The notes under the pieces were generated by a model. The model worked only from the letters and a program-made list of their open reading frames with translations, had not been told where the DNA came from and ran no database searches. The translations under genes and the position numbers were made by a program. Source: Flagellimonas_A sp039592695 (GTDB lineage Bacteria > Bacteroidota > Bacteroidia > Flavobacteriales > Flavobacteriaceae). From it: 64,000 bases of DNA. Of this stretch, positions 1 through 8,441 are shown one piece after another; within the stretch, counting starts at the first letter, position 1, and each line of letters opens with the position of its first letter. Location of the stretch: contig NZ_JBBUTK010000002.1 of NCBI RefSeq assembly GCF_039592695.1, positions 979,436 through 1,043,435 on the forward strand. Reading direction: 5' to 3'.

Positions 1-279
1 CTTTTATCATCCCCAGAAAGTAACCTAAAGGAGTTGGGGCAGTTGATGAACGAGCACCAAGTTATTCTAGAAGAGTGCATTCAGAACACACCACCAGAAA
101 TGGCCAAAATGATGAATGCCGCACGCAATGCCGGCGCTTTGGGCGCCAAGACCATCGGCTCAGGGGGCGGCGGTTGTATGGTCGCCATGGTAAATGACGA
201 TTCAAAAAGTACGGTCATAGATGCCTTTCTAGAGAATGGCGCCAAGGCCGCTTATGAAGTAGAACTGGTTTATCCTTAG
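1..279 (+). CDS. GHMP-family kinase, C-terminal part (truncated by window start)
   Basis: Open from base 1 in frame 1, so only the last 92 residues are present. They carry the glycine-rich motif 3 of GHMP kinases (GSGGGGCMVAM, near the end), which lines the phosphate-binding site in mevalonate, galacto- and related kinases. The stop lies 3 bases before the next start, a nucleotidyltransferase, so a kinase/nucleotidyltransferase operon is seen directly. Such pairs often make an activated sugar: the kinase phosphorylates C1 and the transferase adds the nucleotide. Mevalonate kinase is the other likely name. The missing N-terminus prevents a substrate call. Confidence 0.8.
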   Translation, partial: LLSSPESNLKELGQLMNEHQVILEECIQNTPPEMAKMMNAARNAGALGAKTIGSGGGGCMVAMVNDDSKSTVIDAFLENGAKAAYEVELVYP

Positions 280-282
280 CGA

Positions 283-1125
283 ATGAAAAACAATAGTTTG
301 GTGATTATGGCTGGTGGAGCTTCTTCGAGAATGAAACAAAGCCTTGAAAACGCTGATTTGGACGAGGTCATTAAAGAGATTGCCTACACACAGCACAAAA
401 GCTTGATTCCGTTGGGTGAGGCAAAAAAACCGTTACTGCACTACCTCATAAAAAACGCGAAAGACGCTGGGTACAATGATTGTTACATCATCACCAACAC
501 GGAAAACCAAGCTTTTAAAGATTTGGTCGGCGATAGCGATAGCGAGTATGAAGGCGTCAAGGTACATTTTGCGGTACAGCACGTGCCCAAAGGGCGCGAG
601 AAACCCATGGGAACGGCCGATGCATTGCTGCAGTGCATGCAGCAACATCCTACATTGAAAAAAGAACGTTTTACCGTCTGTAACGGCGATAATCTTTATT
701 CTGCTGGGGCCTTGGCAGATTTGCGAAAAGCGCGTGAGATTCCCCATGCGATCATCAGTTACAGTGGCTCGGGCCTCGGTTTTTCCAATGAGCGCCTGGC
801 CGCTTTTGCCGTCATGGATATTTCTTCGGAGGGGTGTCTCAAAACGATTATCGAAAAACCAGGCTTGGAACAGATGGAGGCCTATCGCGATGCTTCGGGC
901 GAACTACGAATCAGTATGAACATCTTTAATTTTACGGGGGCTTTGGTATTATCCTATCTTGAGAATTGCCCCATCAATCCGAAAAGGGATGAAAAAGAGT
1001 TGCCTGAAGCGGTACGAAATATCGTAGAGGATGACCCCAAAAGCACGATTTGCCTTCCACGGTCCGAGCGCATACCCGATCTGACGAACGCCGACGACAT
1101 AAAAAACTTCAATTTGTATCTTTAA
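283..1125 (+). CDS. NTP-transferase-family nucleotidyltransferase
   Basis: A 280-residue protein with the N-terminal nucleotide-binding signature GGASSRM (residues 10-16) and an internal CNGDNLYS segment typical of the Rossmann-like nucleotidyltransferase fold. Members activate sugar-1-phosphates, or other phosphorylated alcohols, with NTP to give NDP-sugars and pyrophosphate. The ATG is 3 bases after the upstream kinase stop and the stop is 4 bases before the next GTG start, so three genes appear co-transcribed. The exact sugar is not readable from the sequence. Sugar-nucleotide synthesis for surface glycans or glycolipids is inferred from the kinase neighbour. Confidence 0.8.
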   Translation: MKNNSLVIMAGGASSRMKQSLENADLDEVIKEIAYTQHKSLIPLGEAKKPLLHYLIKNAKDAGYNDCYIITNTENQAFKDLVGDSDSEYEGVKVHFAVQHVPKGREKPMGTADALLQCMQQHPTLKKERFTVCNGDNLYSAGALADLRKAREIPHAIISYSGSGLGFSNERLAAFAVMDISSEGCLKTIIEKPGLEQMEAYRDASGELRISMNIFNFTGALVLSYLENCPINPKRDEKELPEAVRNIVEDDPKSTICLPRSERIPDLTNADDIKNFNLYL

Positions 1126-1129
1126 GGCC

Positions 1130-2401
1130 GTGGAGACTTATGCCAACGCCTTGTTGTACGCCATTCCCTTTTTTGTGGGATTGGTCTTGATTGAAATTCT
1201 GTACGGACATTTTGTAAAAGACCAAAAGCACAATGTGATGGATACCGTGAGCAGCCTGAGTTCAGGCCTCACCAACATCATCAAAGATTCGCTGGGTCTG
1301 GTCTTGGTACTTGTCAGCTATCCCTTTTTGGTAGAAAACCTGGCCCTTTTTGAAATAAAGGCAACATGGTTGGTATGGGTCATCGCTTTTATTGCAATCG
1401 ATTTTGCCGGCTATTGGAACCATCGCCTGAGCCACCATGTCAATATTTTTTGGAACCAACACGTCATTCACCACAGTAGCGAAGAGTTTAACCTGGCCTG
1501 TGCATTGCGGCAGTCCATCTCAAATGTGGTGGGTTATTTCGCCTTGATGCTGATTCCAGCGGCAATTTTGGGTGTGCCCAACGAGATAATCGCCATTTTG
1601 GCACCTATCCACCTGTTCGCGCAGTTTTGGTACCATACCCAACATATCGGTAAAATGGGCTGGTTAGAATATGTGATTGTCACCCCATCGCAACACCGGG
1701 TGCACCATGCCATCAATCCAGAGTATATCGACAAAAATCTGGGGCAGATACTTTGTGTTTGGGATCGAATGTTCGGTACGTTTCAAGAAGAGCTTGACGA
1801 GGTACCGCCCCAATATGGAGTTTTGAAACCTGCCGCCACATGGAACCCCATTCTCATCAACTTTCAGCATGTATGGCGATTGATGGTAGATGCCTGGCGC
1901 ACGAACAATTGGTGGGATAAGCTGCGTATCTGGTTCATGCCCACAGGTTGGCGCCCAAGCGATGTTGCCGAGAAATATCCCATCAAAAAAATTGAGAACG
2001 TCTACAACTTTAAAAAATATATGCCTGCTGCTTCAAACGCTTTGAAGGGCTATGCCATTTTTCAGCTGCTCTTCAATACCTTTTTGATGCTCTTCATGTT
2101 TTACAACTATTCTGAAATTGGGTTCAATGGTTTGTTATTGTTTGGGGCTTTTGTGTTCATGGGTATTTTTGGATATACCACATTAATGGACAAAAAAAGT
2201 TATGCTCTTTGGATTGAAATCCTAAGAGGCATAGCCGGGTTGTCATTGATTTTTGTGACAAAGGATTGGTTTGGGATCAATGCACATTTGTTCTGGGGCA
2301 GCTCTCTTGTGGCACTTTATTTTGTAATCACCATTTTCGGTAGTGTATACTTCACCTTTTTTGAAAATCAGAAATCATCGACTACAAATCTAGTCACCTG
2401 A
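1130..2401 (+). CDS. Sterol desaturase / fatty acid hydroxylase family membrane protein
   Basis: A 423-residue integral membrane protein starting with GTG. It carries the histidine-box set of the diiron fatty-acid-hydroxylase superfamily: HRLSHH, HVIHHSSEE, HTQH and HRVHH, in order between about residues 100 and 200, followed by the conserved NLGQILCVWDRMFGTF segment. The C-terminal third holds further hydrophobic helices. The family uses a di-iron centre and O2 to hydroxylate or desaturate lipids, including alkylglycerol ethers. It sits 4 bases after the nucleotidyltransferase, so a lipid or glycolipid modification role is plausible. Its last 12 bases overlap the convergent ACBP gene. Confidence 0.85.
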   Translation: METYANALLYAIPFFVGLVLIEILYGHFVKDQKHNVMDTVSSLSSGLTNIIKDSLGLVLVLVSYPFLVENLALFEIKATWLVWVIAFIAIDFAGYWNHRLSHHVNIFWNQHVIHHSSEEFNLACALRQSISNVVGYFALMLIPAAILGVPNEIIAILAPIHLFAQFWYHTQHIGKMGWLEYVIVTPSQHRVHHAINPEYIDKNLGQILCVWDRMFGTFQEELDEVPPQYGVLKPAATWNPILINFQHVWRLMVDAWRTNNWWDKLRIWFMPTGWRPSDVAEKYPIKKIENVYNFKKYMPAASNALKGYAIFQLLFNTFLMLFMFYNYSEIGFNGLLLFGAFVFMGIFGYTTLMDKKSYALWIEILRGIAGLSLIFVTKDWFGINAHLFWGSSLVALYFVITIFGSVYFTFFENQKSSTTNLVT

Positions 2402-2659
2402 GTTTTTGATTTCTTTTTCTACCAAGTCAATGTAATTCTTCATCGCTGTTTTGATATTCACATTTTTGGCCTGTATCAAAGCATTGGCCTTAAAGGCATT
2501 AATGAGCGGAGTGCGGCTGTTGGGGTGATCATAATTTTTGTTGGCAATCTTGAAATAGGCATAGAGTTTCAAGAGCAAGTCGGCGGGTAGTGGCTCACTG
2601 TAATTGTTTACATAATCTACTGCCTTTTTAAACCTTACTTTTAGTTTTTCATCAGCCAT
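2390..2659 (-). CDS. Acyl-CoA-binding protein (ACBP)
   Basis: An 89-residue protein with the four-helix ACBP pattern: an N-terminal FKKAVDYVNNYSEPLPADL helix, the LLKLYAYFKIAN segment with the conserved Tyr and Lys that contact CoA, and a C-terminal LVEKE helix. ACBPs bind long-chain acyl-CoA in the cytosol and act as carrier or pool former. Bacterial examples are uncommon but recurrent in Flavobacteriia. The start overlaps the end of psd by 8 bases, placing it last in the cdsA-psd-ACBP lipid operon. That position fits a role in delivering acyl chains to phospholipid synthesis. Confidence 0.85.
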   Translation of the reverse strand: MADEKLKVRFKKAVDYVNNYSEPLPADLLLKLYAYFKIANKNYDHPNSRTPLINAFKANALIQAKNVNIKTAMKNYIDLVEKEIKNSGD

Positions 2660-3317
2660 CGGTTTGCTTTAAAGCTGCTATTACGGTTTTGGCGCCTGTA
2701 ACCTTTTGGTTCATTTTTACGCCAATGGCACAATCCAGCGGAAGAAAAAGATCTACCCGAGAACCGAACTTGATAAAGCCGGCATCGGTACCTTGGGTTA
2801 CCTGCTCGCCCTCTTCTGCATAATTTACAATCCTACGTGCGACGGCACCAGCTATCTGTCGGTACATGACCTCACCAAATTTCGGGGTGTGGATCACCAC
2901 GGTGGTCCGTTCATTTTTTGTGCTTGACTTTGGGTGCCATGCCACCAAATACTTTCCTGGGTGGTATTTTGAATAGGTTACCGTACCGCTTACCGCATAG
3001 CGGGTGACATGTACATTGAGTGGCGACATGAAAATGGATACCTGCTTTCTTTTATCCTTGAAATATTCTGGTTCTTCCACTTCGTCAATGATGACCACCT
3101 TGCCATCTACAGGCGCCAAGACTTCATCAAAATTGGGTGTGACCAACCGTCTTGGGTTTCTGAAAAATTGTAGAATGAGTATAAAAATTATTATTGCGCC
3201 AAGTTGTACGCCCCAACGTATCCAATTGTTGTCCAGAAAAAAGTGGGATAACAATACGGTGGCAACCACTAGAAAAAAAGCGGTCAATATAATTTTTTGT
3301 CCTTCTTTATGAAACAT
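2652..3317 (-). CDS. psd: Phosphatidylserine decarboxylase
   Basis: A 221-residue protein of the short phosphatidylserine decarboxylase type, with two N-terminal hydrophobic helices. The FIKFGSRVDLFLP segment near residues 180-192 contains the Gly-Ser bond where the proenzyme self-cleaves to form the pyruvoyl prosthetic group. His residues in HVTRYAVSGTV and AWHPKSSTKNERT match the usual catalytic surroundings. It converts phosphatidylserine to phosphatidylethanolamine at the membrane. It overlaps cdsA by 11 bases and the ACBP gene by 8, so all three are translationally close and make one pathway segment from CDP-diacylglycerol to PE. Confidence 0.93.
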   Translation of the reverse strand: MFHKEGQKIILTAFFLVVATVLLSHFFLDNNWIRWGVQLGAIIIFILILQFFRNPRRLVTPNFDEVLAPVDGKVVIIDEVEEPEYFKDKRKQVSIFMSPLNVHVTRYAVSGTVTYSKYHPGKYLVAWHPKSSTKNERTTVVIHTPKFGEVMYRQIAGAVARRIVNYAEEGEQVTQGTDAGFIKFGSRVDLFLPLDCAIGVKMNQKVTGAKTVIAALKQTDG

Positions 3318-4110
3318 AAGAGAATAGTATCAATGTTAAATATGCAAACGGTGCGGCAAATATGAGACTATCAAGCCTATCGAGCATACCACCATGGCCC
3401 GGTAAAATCGCACCACTATCTTTTACACCTGCAGATCGTTTGAATTTTGACTCCAACAAATCCCCAAGACCACCGGTGACCACAATGACTATGGCAAGCA
3501 CCATCCACTCTGATATGCTGAGCCTACTTTCATGCTTTGCTAAAAAAAAAGCCGCTACCAATGCAAAAATAAAACCTCCTATAAAACCTTCAAGTGTTTT
3601 CTTTGGAGAAACTGAAGGAAAAATTTTTGTTCTGCCCAGGCTTTTGCCCACCAAATAAGCAAATGAGTCGTTGACCCACACCAATATAAAAATGCCCAAA
3701 ATCAAATGTTGTGCAAATTCATTGTCTTTGTATGGAATCATGGTCAAAAAAATACATCCCCCGCCGATATAAAAAAGGGCAATGATAAATTTTTGGATGT
3801 CATTGAACATTCTTTGCTTTTTTGAGAACAGAAAAAAAAGTAAGGCAATATCAACCGTAATGGTCAAAAACATCAATATGGTGATCAGCACATCATCCTG
3901 AACCAAATAAATATAGGCCCACCACAGTGCCAGATATGCGATAAAAATATAATATCCCTTGATTTTGGCAAGTCTTTTAAACTCATAGAGACAGGCAAGC
4001 CCGAAGACCATAAAAAGAAAGTCAAATGCATCTGAGCTCAAAAAAACGGCTGACAATAGTAAGATGATGTAAATGGCCCCGGTAATGGCCCTACGAAAAA
4101 GTTCTCTCAT
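3307..4110 (-). CDS. cdsA: Phosphatidate cytidylyltransferase (CDP-diacylglycerol synthase)
   Basis: A 267-residue polytopic membrane protein with about seven hydrophobic helices. The C-terminal family signature is complete: SKFKRSAGVKDSGAILPGHG followed by GMLDRLDS, with the Lys-Asp and Asp-Arg-x-Asp residues that bind metal and CTP. The enzyme makes CDP-diacylglycerol from phosphatidate and CTP, the branch point for PE and acidic phospholipids. The stop overlaps the psd start region by 11 bases. It is separated by 104 bases from the upstream LUD gene, where I see no clear hairpin. Confidence 0.95.
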   Translation of the reverse strand: MRELFRRAITGAIYIILLLSAVFLSSDAFDFLFMVFGLACLYEFKRLAKIKGYYIFIAYLALWWAYIYLVQDDVLITILMFLTITVDIALLFFLFSKKQRMFNDIQKFIIALFYIGGGCIFLTMIPYKDNEFAQHLILGIFILVWVNDSFAYLVGKSLGRTKIFPSVSPKKTLEGFIGGFIFALVAAFFLAKHESRLSISEWMVLAIVIVVTGGLGDLLESKFKRSAGVKDSGAILPGHGGMLDRLDSLIFAAPFAYLTLILFSYVS

Positions 4111-4214
4111 TGAACTTATTTATATCTTTTGATTGTTGCGAAAAATAGGGATTTTTTGCTCAGTGAAAGACTTTTTAGAATTGCATAGTGAGCTTCGAAT
4201 GAAAAGTTCATGTA

Positions 4215-4823
4215 TCAATAGTCTTCCATCAGCAGCAGATAGACATTTTTAGATGCACTGCCGTAGGATAGAAAATCGTCTTTGTTTTCAGTGGTTGGCT
4301 GAAAGTGTTTTAATGTGGTAATGTTGTCGGGAATGTTCTTGCCGTATTTCTCTTTAATGGTCTTTAAGGCCTCACTGATGGATTCTACCAATTGACTGGT
4401 CGTGGCAAAAATGATGAGGTTTGACGGTAGCTCGTCAAGTTTTTTTCCTTTGATTTGGTTAGAGCAGACAAGCACCGAACCGTTGTGGGCAATGAGATGT
4501 TCACAGGTCGTGAAAAAAATCTCACTTTCATTACGGTTGTCTGTAAACCCAATGTTTTCGGTGACAAAGCGTTCTTTTAGTCTCGGATCCAGTGTGTAGA
4601 AAAGGCGTTGTTGCCAATCATTTTCTGAAATGATGCTCTTTAATGCTTCAGAGACTTCGGTGAAATTTTCACAGTAGATGAACTTACCCCCATTTTTTTT
4701 AAAGTAGATGGTGAATTTTTCATCCACGGGAATTTTCAGGTCGGGTGCATGCTCTCCACGGGTCTCCAAAGTTTCCTTCGGAACTTTTTTACCGCCCCCG
4801 AAAAGTTTGTCAAATACCCCCAT
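4215..4823 (-). CDS. LUD domain protein (LutC/YkgG-like)
   Basis: A 202-residue protein. Its central and C-terminal part (EIFFTTCEHLIAHNGSVLVC, then LPSNLIIFATTSQLVESI) resembles the LUD domain found in LutB/LutC proteins. LutB and LutC are not present, so a lactate-oxidation role should not be assumed. The N-terminus FDKLFGGGKKVP looks like a short flexible segment. Its ATG shares one base with the ftsH stop (TAATG on the minus strand), which suggests coupled translation. A gene of this type between ftsH and cdsA appears to be a flavobacterial arrangement; its function is unknown. Confidence 0.7.
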   Translation of the reverse strand: MGVFDKLFGGGKKVPKETLETRGEHAPDLKIPVDEKFTIYFKKNGGKFIYCENFTEVSEALKSIISENDWQQRLFYTLDPRLKERFVTENIGFTDNRNESEIFFTTCEHLIAHNGSVLVCSNQIKGKKLDELPSNLIIFATTSQLVESISEALKTIKEKYGKNIPDNITTLKHFQPTTENKDDFLSYGSASKNVYLLLMEDY

Positions 4824-6832
4824 TAAGTTTCTGATTTTTCCTCTGCTTCTTTTTCTGCTTCAGTTTGTTTTCCTGTCGGATGTTCACCATTTACAGAGGG
4901 CGCCGGAATCTCTTCTTTTTCAAAAGGTCGTTTACCAAATATTTTTTCTAGATCGTCTTTAAAAATCACTTCTTTGTCAAGTAACCTGTCGGCAAGTTCA
5001 GTAAGCTTGTCTTTGTTCTTTTCGAGTAATTTGATGGCACGTTGGTACTGCTCTTCAATCATTTTTGAGATTTCCTCATCGATCTTTTGAGCCGTCTCTT
5101 CACTGTATGGCTTCGTAAAACCATATTCGTTTTGGCCTGAAGAATCGTAGTAGGTAATATTGCCCAGTTCATCATTCAGTCCATAAATGGTAACCATGGC
5201 ACGGGCCTGTTTGGTCACTTTTTCCAAATCGCTGAGCGCACCGGTCGAGATTTTATTGAAAATTACCTTTTCGGCAGCCCGCCCACCCATGGTGGCGCAC
5301 ATTTCATCGAGCATTTGTTCTGGCCTGACAATCAATCGTTCTTCTGGAAGGTACCAAGCTGCACCCAGAGACTGGCCGCGTGGCACGATGGTCACTTTGA
5401 CCAATGGTGCGGCATGTTCGAGCATCCAACTAACGGTGGCATGGCCCGCTTCATGATAGGCAATGGTTTTTTTCTCTTCTGGGGTGATGATCTTATTTTT
5501 CTTTTCAAGTCCGCCCACGATACGATCCACGGCATCTAAAAAGTCTTGTTTGGTGACCGCTTTCTTCTCTTTTCTTGCGGCAATCAGTGCAGCTTCGTTA
5601 CATACGTTGGCAATATCTGCACCTGAAAACCCAGGAGTCTGTTTCGCAAGAAAATCGAGATCAAGTGTTTCAGCGGTCTTGATTGGCCTAAGGTGGACTT
5701 CAAAAATTTCTTTTCGTTCACGCAAATCGGGTAGGTCAACGTAAATCTGACGGTCAAAACGACCGGCACGCATCAACGCTTTATCCAGAACATCGGCACG
5801 GTTGGTTGCTGCCAATACGATTACATTGGTATTGGTGCCAAAACCATCCATTTCGGTCAATAACTGGTTCAGTGTGTTTTCACGCTCGTCGTTGGATCCT
5901 GTGAAATTATTTTTACCACGGGCGCGGCCAATGGCATCAATCTCATCGATAAAAATGATGGCCGGTGACTTGTCTTTAGCCTGTTTGAAGAGGTCGCGTA
6001 CCCTAGAAGCACCAACGCCCACAAACATTTCCACAAAATCAGAACCTGACAGGGAGAAGAAAGGTACTTTGGCTTCTCCTGCTACGGCTTTGGCCAATAA
6101 TGTTTTACCGGTTCCCGGAGGGCCGACCAATAAAGCTCCTTTCGGAATCTTTCCGCCCAGCGATGTATATTTATCGGGATTCTTTAAAAACTCCACAATT
6201 TCTTGTACCTCTTCCTTGGCACCTTCGAGTCCGGCAACATCCTTGAAAGAAGTTCTGGTATCGGTCTTTTCATCGAAAAGTTTCGCCTTTGACTTGCCGA
6301 TGTTGAAAATCTGTCCCCCGGCGCCACCTCCGGCACCGCCTGACATCCTCCGCATCAGATAAATCCAAATACCGATTATCAATACAAACGGAATGATGGA
6401 TACCAAAAGGTCGAGCAGATAATTGTTTTCGGTATCAAACTCTACAATGGTGTCGAGGCTGTTCTCGGTCTTGATTTCATTGATTTCGTTCTGAAATATC
6501 TGAAGGTCACCAAAATCAAGCACATACTGCGGTACGACCCCCGTAGAGGGAATCAAAGGTTTTTCGGCAACTGCTTTGTGTACATCTTTTTGAAGTGCTG
6601 CATCAGTAAGAAATACCTTGGCCTGGCCACGATTCTTAATGACTACGATTTTTTCAATATCCCCATTTCTAAGAAACTCTTGAAGCTCAGAGGTAGTGGT
6701 TGTTTCGGTACTTGAAAAGGCACCACTACCGAGAAATTGAAATCCGATAATAAGCGCAATAATGATACCGTACACCCACCAAGAACTGAAGCGGGGTTTT
6801 TTAGGGGTATTCTGATTGTTTTCTTTCGACAT
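4823..6832 (-). CDS. ftsH: ATP-dependent zinc metalloprotease FtsH
   Basis: A 669-residue membrane-anchored AAA+ protease. In order: an N-terminal transmembrane helix (about 18-35), a periplasmic domain, a second helix (about 140-162), a Gly-rich linker, Walker A GPPGTGKT, Walker B IIFIDEID, the AAA pore motif around FVGVG, then the zinc motif HEAGH in the M41 peptidase domain and a charged tail. It forms hexamers that degrade misfolded membrane proteins and regulatory proteins. The start lies 4 bases after rsfS, and the stop overlaps the LUD gene by one base. Proximity to cdsA/psd recalls the known FtsH link with lipid homeostasis, but this is inference. Confidence 0.97.
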   Translation of the reverse strand: MSKENNQNTPKKPRFSSWWVYGIIIALIIGFQFLGSGAFSSTETTTTSELQEFLRNGDIEKIVVIKNRGQAKVFLTDAALQKDVHKAVAEKPLIPSTGVVPQYVLDFGDLQIFQNEINEIKTENSLDTIVEFDTENNYLLDLLVSIIPFVLIIGIWIYLMRRMSGGAGGGAGGQIFNIGKSKAKLFDEKTDTRTSFKDVAGLEGAKEEVQEIVEFLKNPDKYTSLGGKIPKGALLVGPPGTGKTLLAKAVAGEAKVPFFSLSGSDFVEMFVGVGASRVRDLFKQAKDKSPAIIFIDEIDAIGRARGKNNFTGSNDERENTLNQLLTEMDGFGTNTNVIVLAATNRADVLDKALMRAGRFDRQIYVDLPDLRERKEIFEVHLRPIKTAETLDLDFLAKQTPGFSGADIANVCNEAALIAARKEKKAVTKQDFLDAVDRIVGGLEKKNKIITPEEKKTIAYHEAGHATVSWMLEHAAPLVKVTIVPRGQSLGAAWYLPEERLIVRPEQMLDEMCATMGGRAAEKVIFNKISTGALSDLEKVTKQARAMVTIYGLNDELGNITYYDSSGQNEYGFTKPYSEETAQKIDEEISKMIEEQYQRAIKLLEKNKDKLTELADRLLDKEVIFKDDLEKIFGKRPFEKEEIPAPSVNGEHPTGKQTEAEKEAEEKSET

Positions 6833-6836
6833 TTTT

Positions 6837-7214
6837 TTATTCGTTATAACTGCTCTCTACCATGGTCACCTTTGCATCGCCCCAGAGGCCTTCAATATCA
6901 TAGAATTCCCTAATGTGCTTTTGAAAAACATGAACTACCACATTGACATAATCCATCAGTACCCATTCTGCATTGTCAGAACCCTCAACGTGCCAAGGTT
7001 TGTCTTTACTTGCTTTGCTGACTGTTTTTTGGATGGAGGACACTATCGCATTCACATGCGTGTTTGAAGTACCATTGCAGATTACGAAATAGTCACATAC
7101 AGTATTTTCAATTTCCCTGAGGTCGAGTAGGTTGATGTCAAGTCCCTTAACTTCTTCTATTCCATTTATTATCAAGGCAATCAGCTCATCTGCATTCGCT
7201 TTCGATTTCTGCAT
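6837..7214 (-). CDS. rsfS: Ribosome silencing factor RsfS
   Basis: A 125-residue protein of the RsfS/YbeB/Iojap family. Recognisable segments are the central ICNGTSNTHVNAIVSSI, the PWHVEGSDNAEWVLMDYVNV core and the C-terminal YDIEGLWGDAK. The protein binds ribosomal protein uL14 and blocks subunit joining when nutrients run low. It is first in the operon with ftsH 4 bases downstream and is divergent from birA across 84 bases. A possible -7 box TAAATTTG lies at 7234-7241 on the minus strand, but no good -33 element was found at the usual spacing. Confidence 0.93.
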   Translation of the reverse strand: MQKSKANADELIALIINGIEEVKGLDINLLDLREIENTVCDYFVICNGTSNTHVNAIVSSIQKTVSKASKDKPWHVEGSDNAEWVLMDYVNVVVHVFQKHIREFYDIEGLWGDAKVTMVESSYNE

Positions 7215-7298
7215 TCAAAAGTTTTAGTTTCTACAAATTTAGGCTTTTTTTGTTTTTTTGGCCTTAGGTTTTAACATAACGTTCAACGCGCATTTTCA

Positions 7299-8042
7299 TT
7301 GGAAGAACAATTCAACATAATCAAACTTGATGCCATTGGCTCGACCAATGACTACCTAAAAGATCTGTCAGGTAAAAACTCGCTCGATGACCTTACCGTA
7401 GTGGTAACTGGGCATCAATCAACGGGAAGGGGCCTGAGGGGCGCCATTTGGCAATCAGAGAAGGGTAAAAACCTTACTTTCAGTATCTTAAAATACTTTG
7501 ATGCATTTACAATCGAGCATGCATTCGACTTGAACATGGTCGTGTCATTGGCCCTGCGGGATGTACTGCTGCGACATAATGTGCCAAATGTGTCTGTCAA
7601 ATGGCCAAACGACATTCTGTCAGGCAATTCTAAAATTTGTGGTATCCTGATTGAAAATGTTTTGACCGTGAAAGCGATCCAACGCTCGATTATCGGTATT
7701 GGTCTTAATGTAAACCAGACAAAATTCACGAATCTTGAAAGAGCAGCATCACTTAAGACTGTAAGTGGAAAAACGTTTGATTTGGATGGATTGCTACTGG
7801 AAATCCTATTTAAAATCAAAGAAAACTTAGAAAATTATGAGCATGTGCCCCGCAATGAGCTATTCAAGAAGTATGAGGAAGCGCTATTCAGAAAAGAAAA
7901 AGTTTCGACTTTCAAGACTGAAAACAACATAAGTTTTAATGGCATTATCAAAGGTGTGACCAAAGAGGGCAGATTGAAGGTTCAAAGAGAAGACGATTCG
8001 ATGACCGAATTTGGTTTCAAGGAAGTGATCTTGCTCTACTGA
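7299..8042 (+). CDS. birA: Biotin--[acetyl-CoA-carboxylase] ligase
   Basis: A 247-residue protein with the biotin-protein-ligase core: DAIGSTNDYLKDL near the N-terminus, QSTGRGLRGAIWQSEKGKNL (the GRGRxG-type biotinyl-AMP loop), VKWPNDIL, and GIGLNVNQT. It lacks the N-terminal HTH of E. coli BirA, so it is an enzyme only and not a repressor. It attaches biotin to the carboxyl carrier subunit of acetyl-CoA carboxylase. No ATG fits the expected N-terminus; the first suitable start is TTG at 7299, which is my choice. The end overlaps the convergent SRPBCC gene by 7 bases. Confidence 0.92.
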   Translation: MEEQFNIIKLDAIGSTNDYLKDLSGKNSLDDLTVVVTGHQSTGRGLRGAIWQSEKGKNLTFSILKYFDAFTIEHAFDLNMVVSLALRDVLLRHNVPNVSVKWPNDILSGNSKICGILIENVLTVKAIQRSIIGIGLNVNQTKFTNLERAASLKTVSGKTFDLDGLLLEILFKIKENLENYEHVPRNELFKKYEEALFRKEKVSTFKTENNISFNGIIKGVTKEGRLKVQREDDSMTEFGFKEVILLY

Positions 8043-8434
8043 GGTATTTTGCCCATATTTTCAGAAAGGGTGCCCATAAAGTTTGTGATGGGCCCTTTGA
8101 TCATCATGGCCATCATGGCATTGAACTCTCCTTCGAAATTTAAACCAACCTCACTCTCATGTTCATTCAAGGCGTTGATGACCGCCGTCAAGGTGAAGGG
8201 CAGCTTTTCACTGGCAGCGCCCAGCACAACGGTTTTGTACGGCTCTTGCTCTTTAAGTCTCAGAACAATCTCTGGCATTCCTTTGAGGGCAAATTTGAAT
8301 GTTTTCTCATCCAACACCTCAAATTTTTCAATGTTGTCGGGCATCAAAAGTTCATAATTTTCGACCTTGTTCAAAAATTCAAAAACAGTTTTGTCGTTTC
8401 TTGCCAGTTTTCTATTGGGTGTTTCTATGTGCAT
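8036..8434 (-). CDS. SRPBCC-family small protein, function unknown
   Basis: A 132-residue protein with the length and pattern of a START/SRPBCC (CoxG/polyketide-cyclase-like) fold: an N-terminal strand, a helix FLNKVENYELLMPDNIEKF, alternating strands, and a long C-terminal helix AMMAMMIKGPITNFMGTLS. The fold binds hydrophobic ligands, but nothing here identifies a ligand or reaction. It is 7 bases downstream of pyrE on the same strand and probably co-transcribed with it. The last 7 bases overlap birA convergently. Confidence 0.65.
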   Translation of the reverse strand: MHIETPNRKLARNDKTVFEFLNKVENYELLMPDNIEKFEVLDEKTFKFALKGMPEIVLRLKEQEPYKTVVLGAASEKLPFTLTAVINALNEHESEVGLNFEGEFNAMMAMMIKGPITNFMGTLSENMGKIPQ

Positions 8435-8441
8435 GATAAAT

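Noticed and set aside
5187..6362. Several plus-strand frames inside ftsH
   Set aside because: They are antisense shadows of a strongly conserved gene and show no independent motif.
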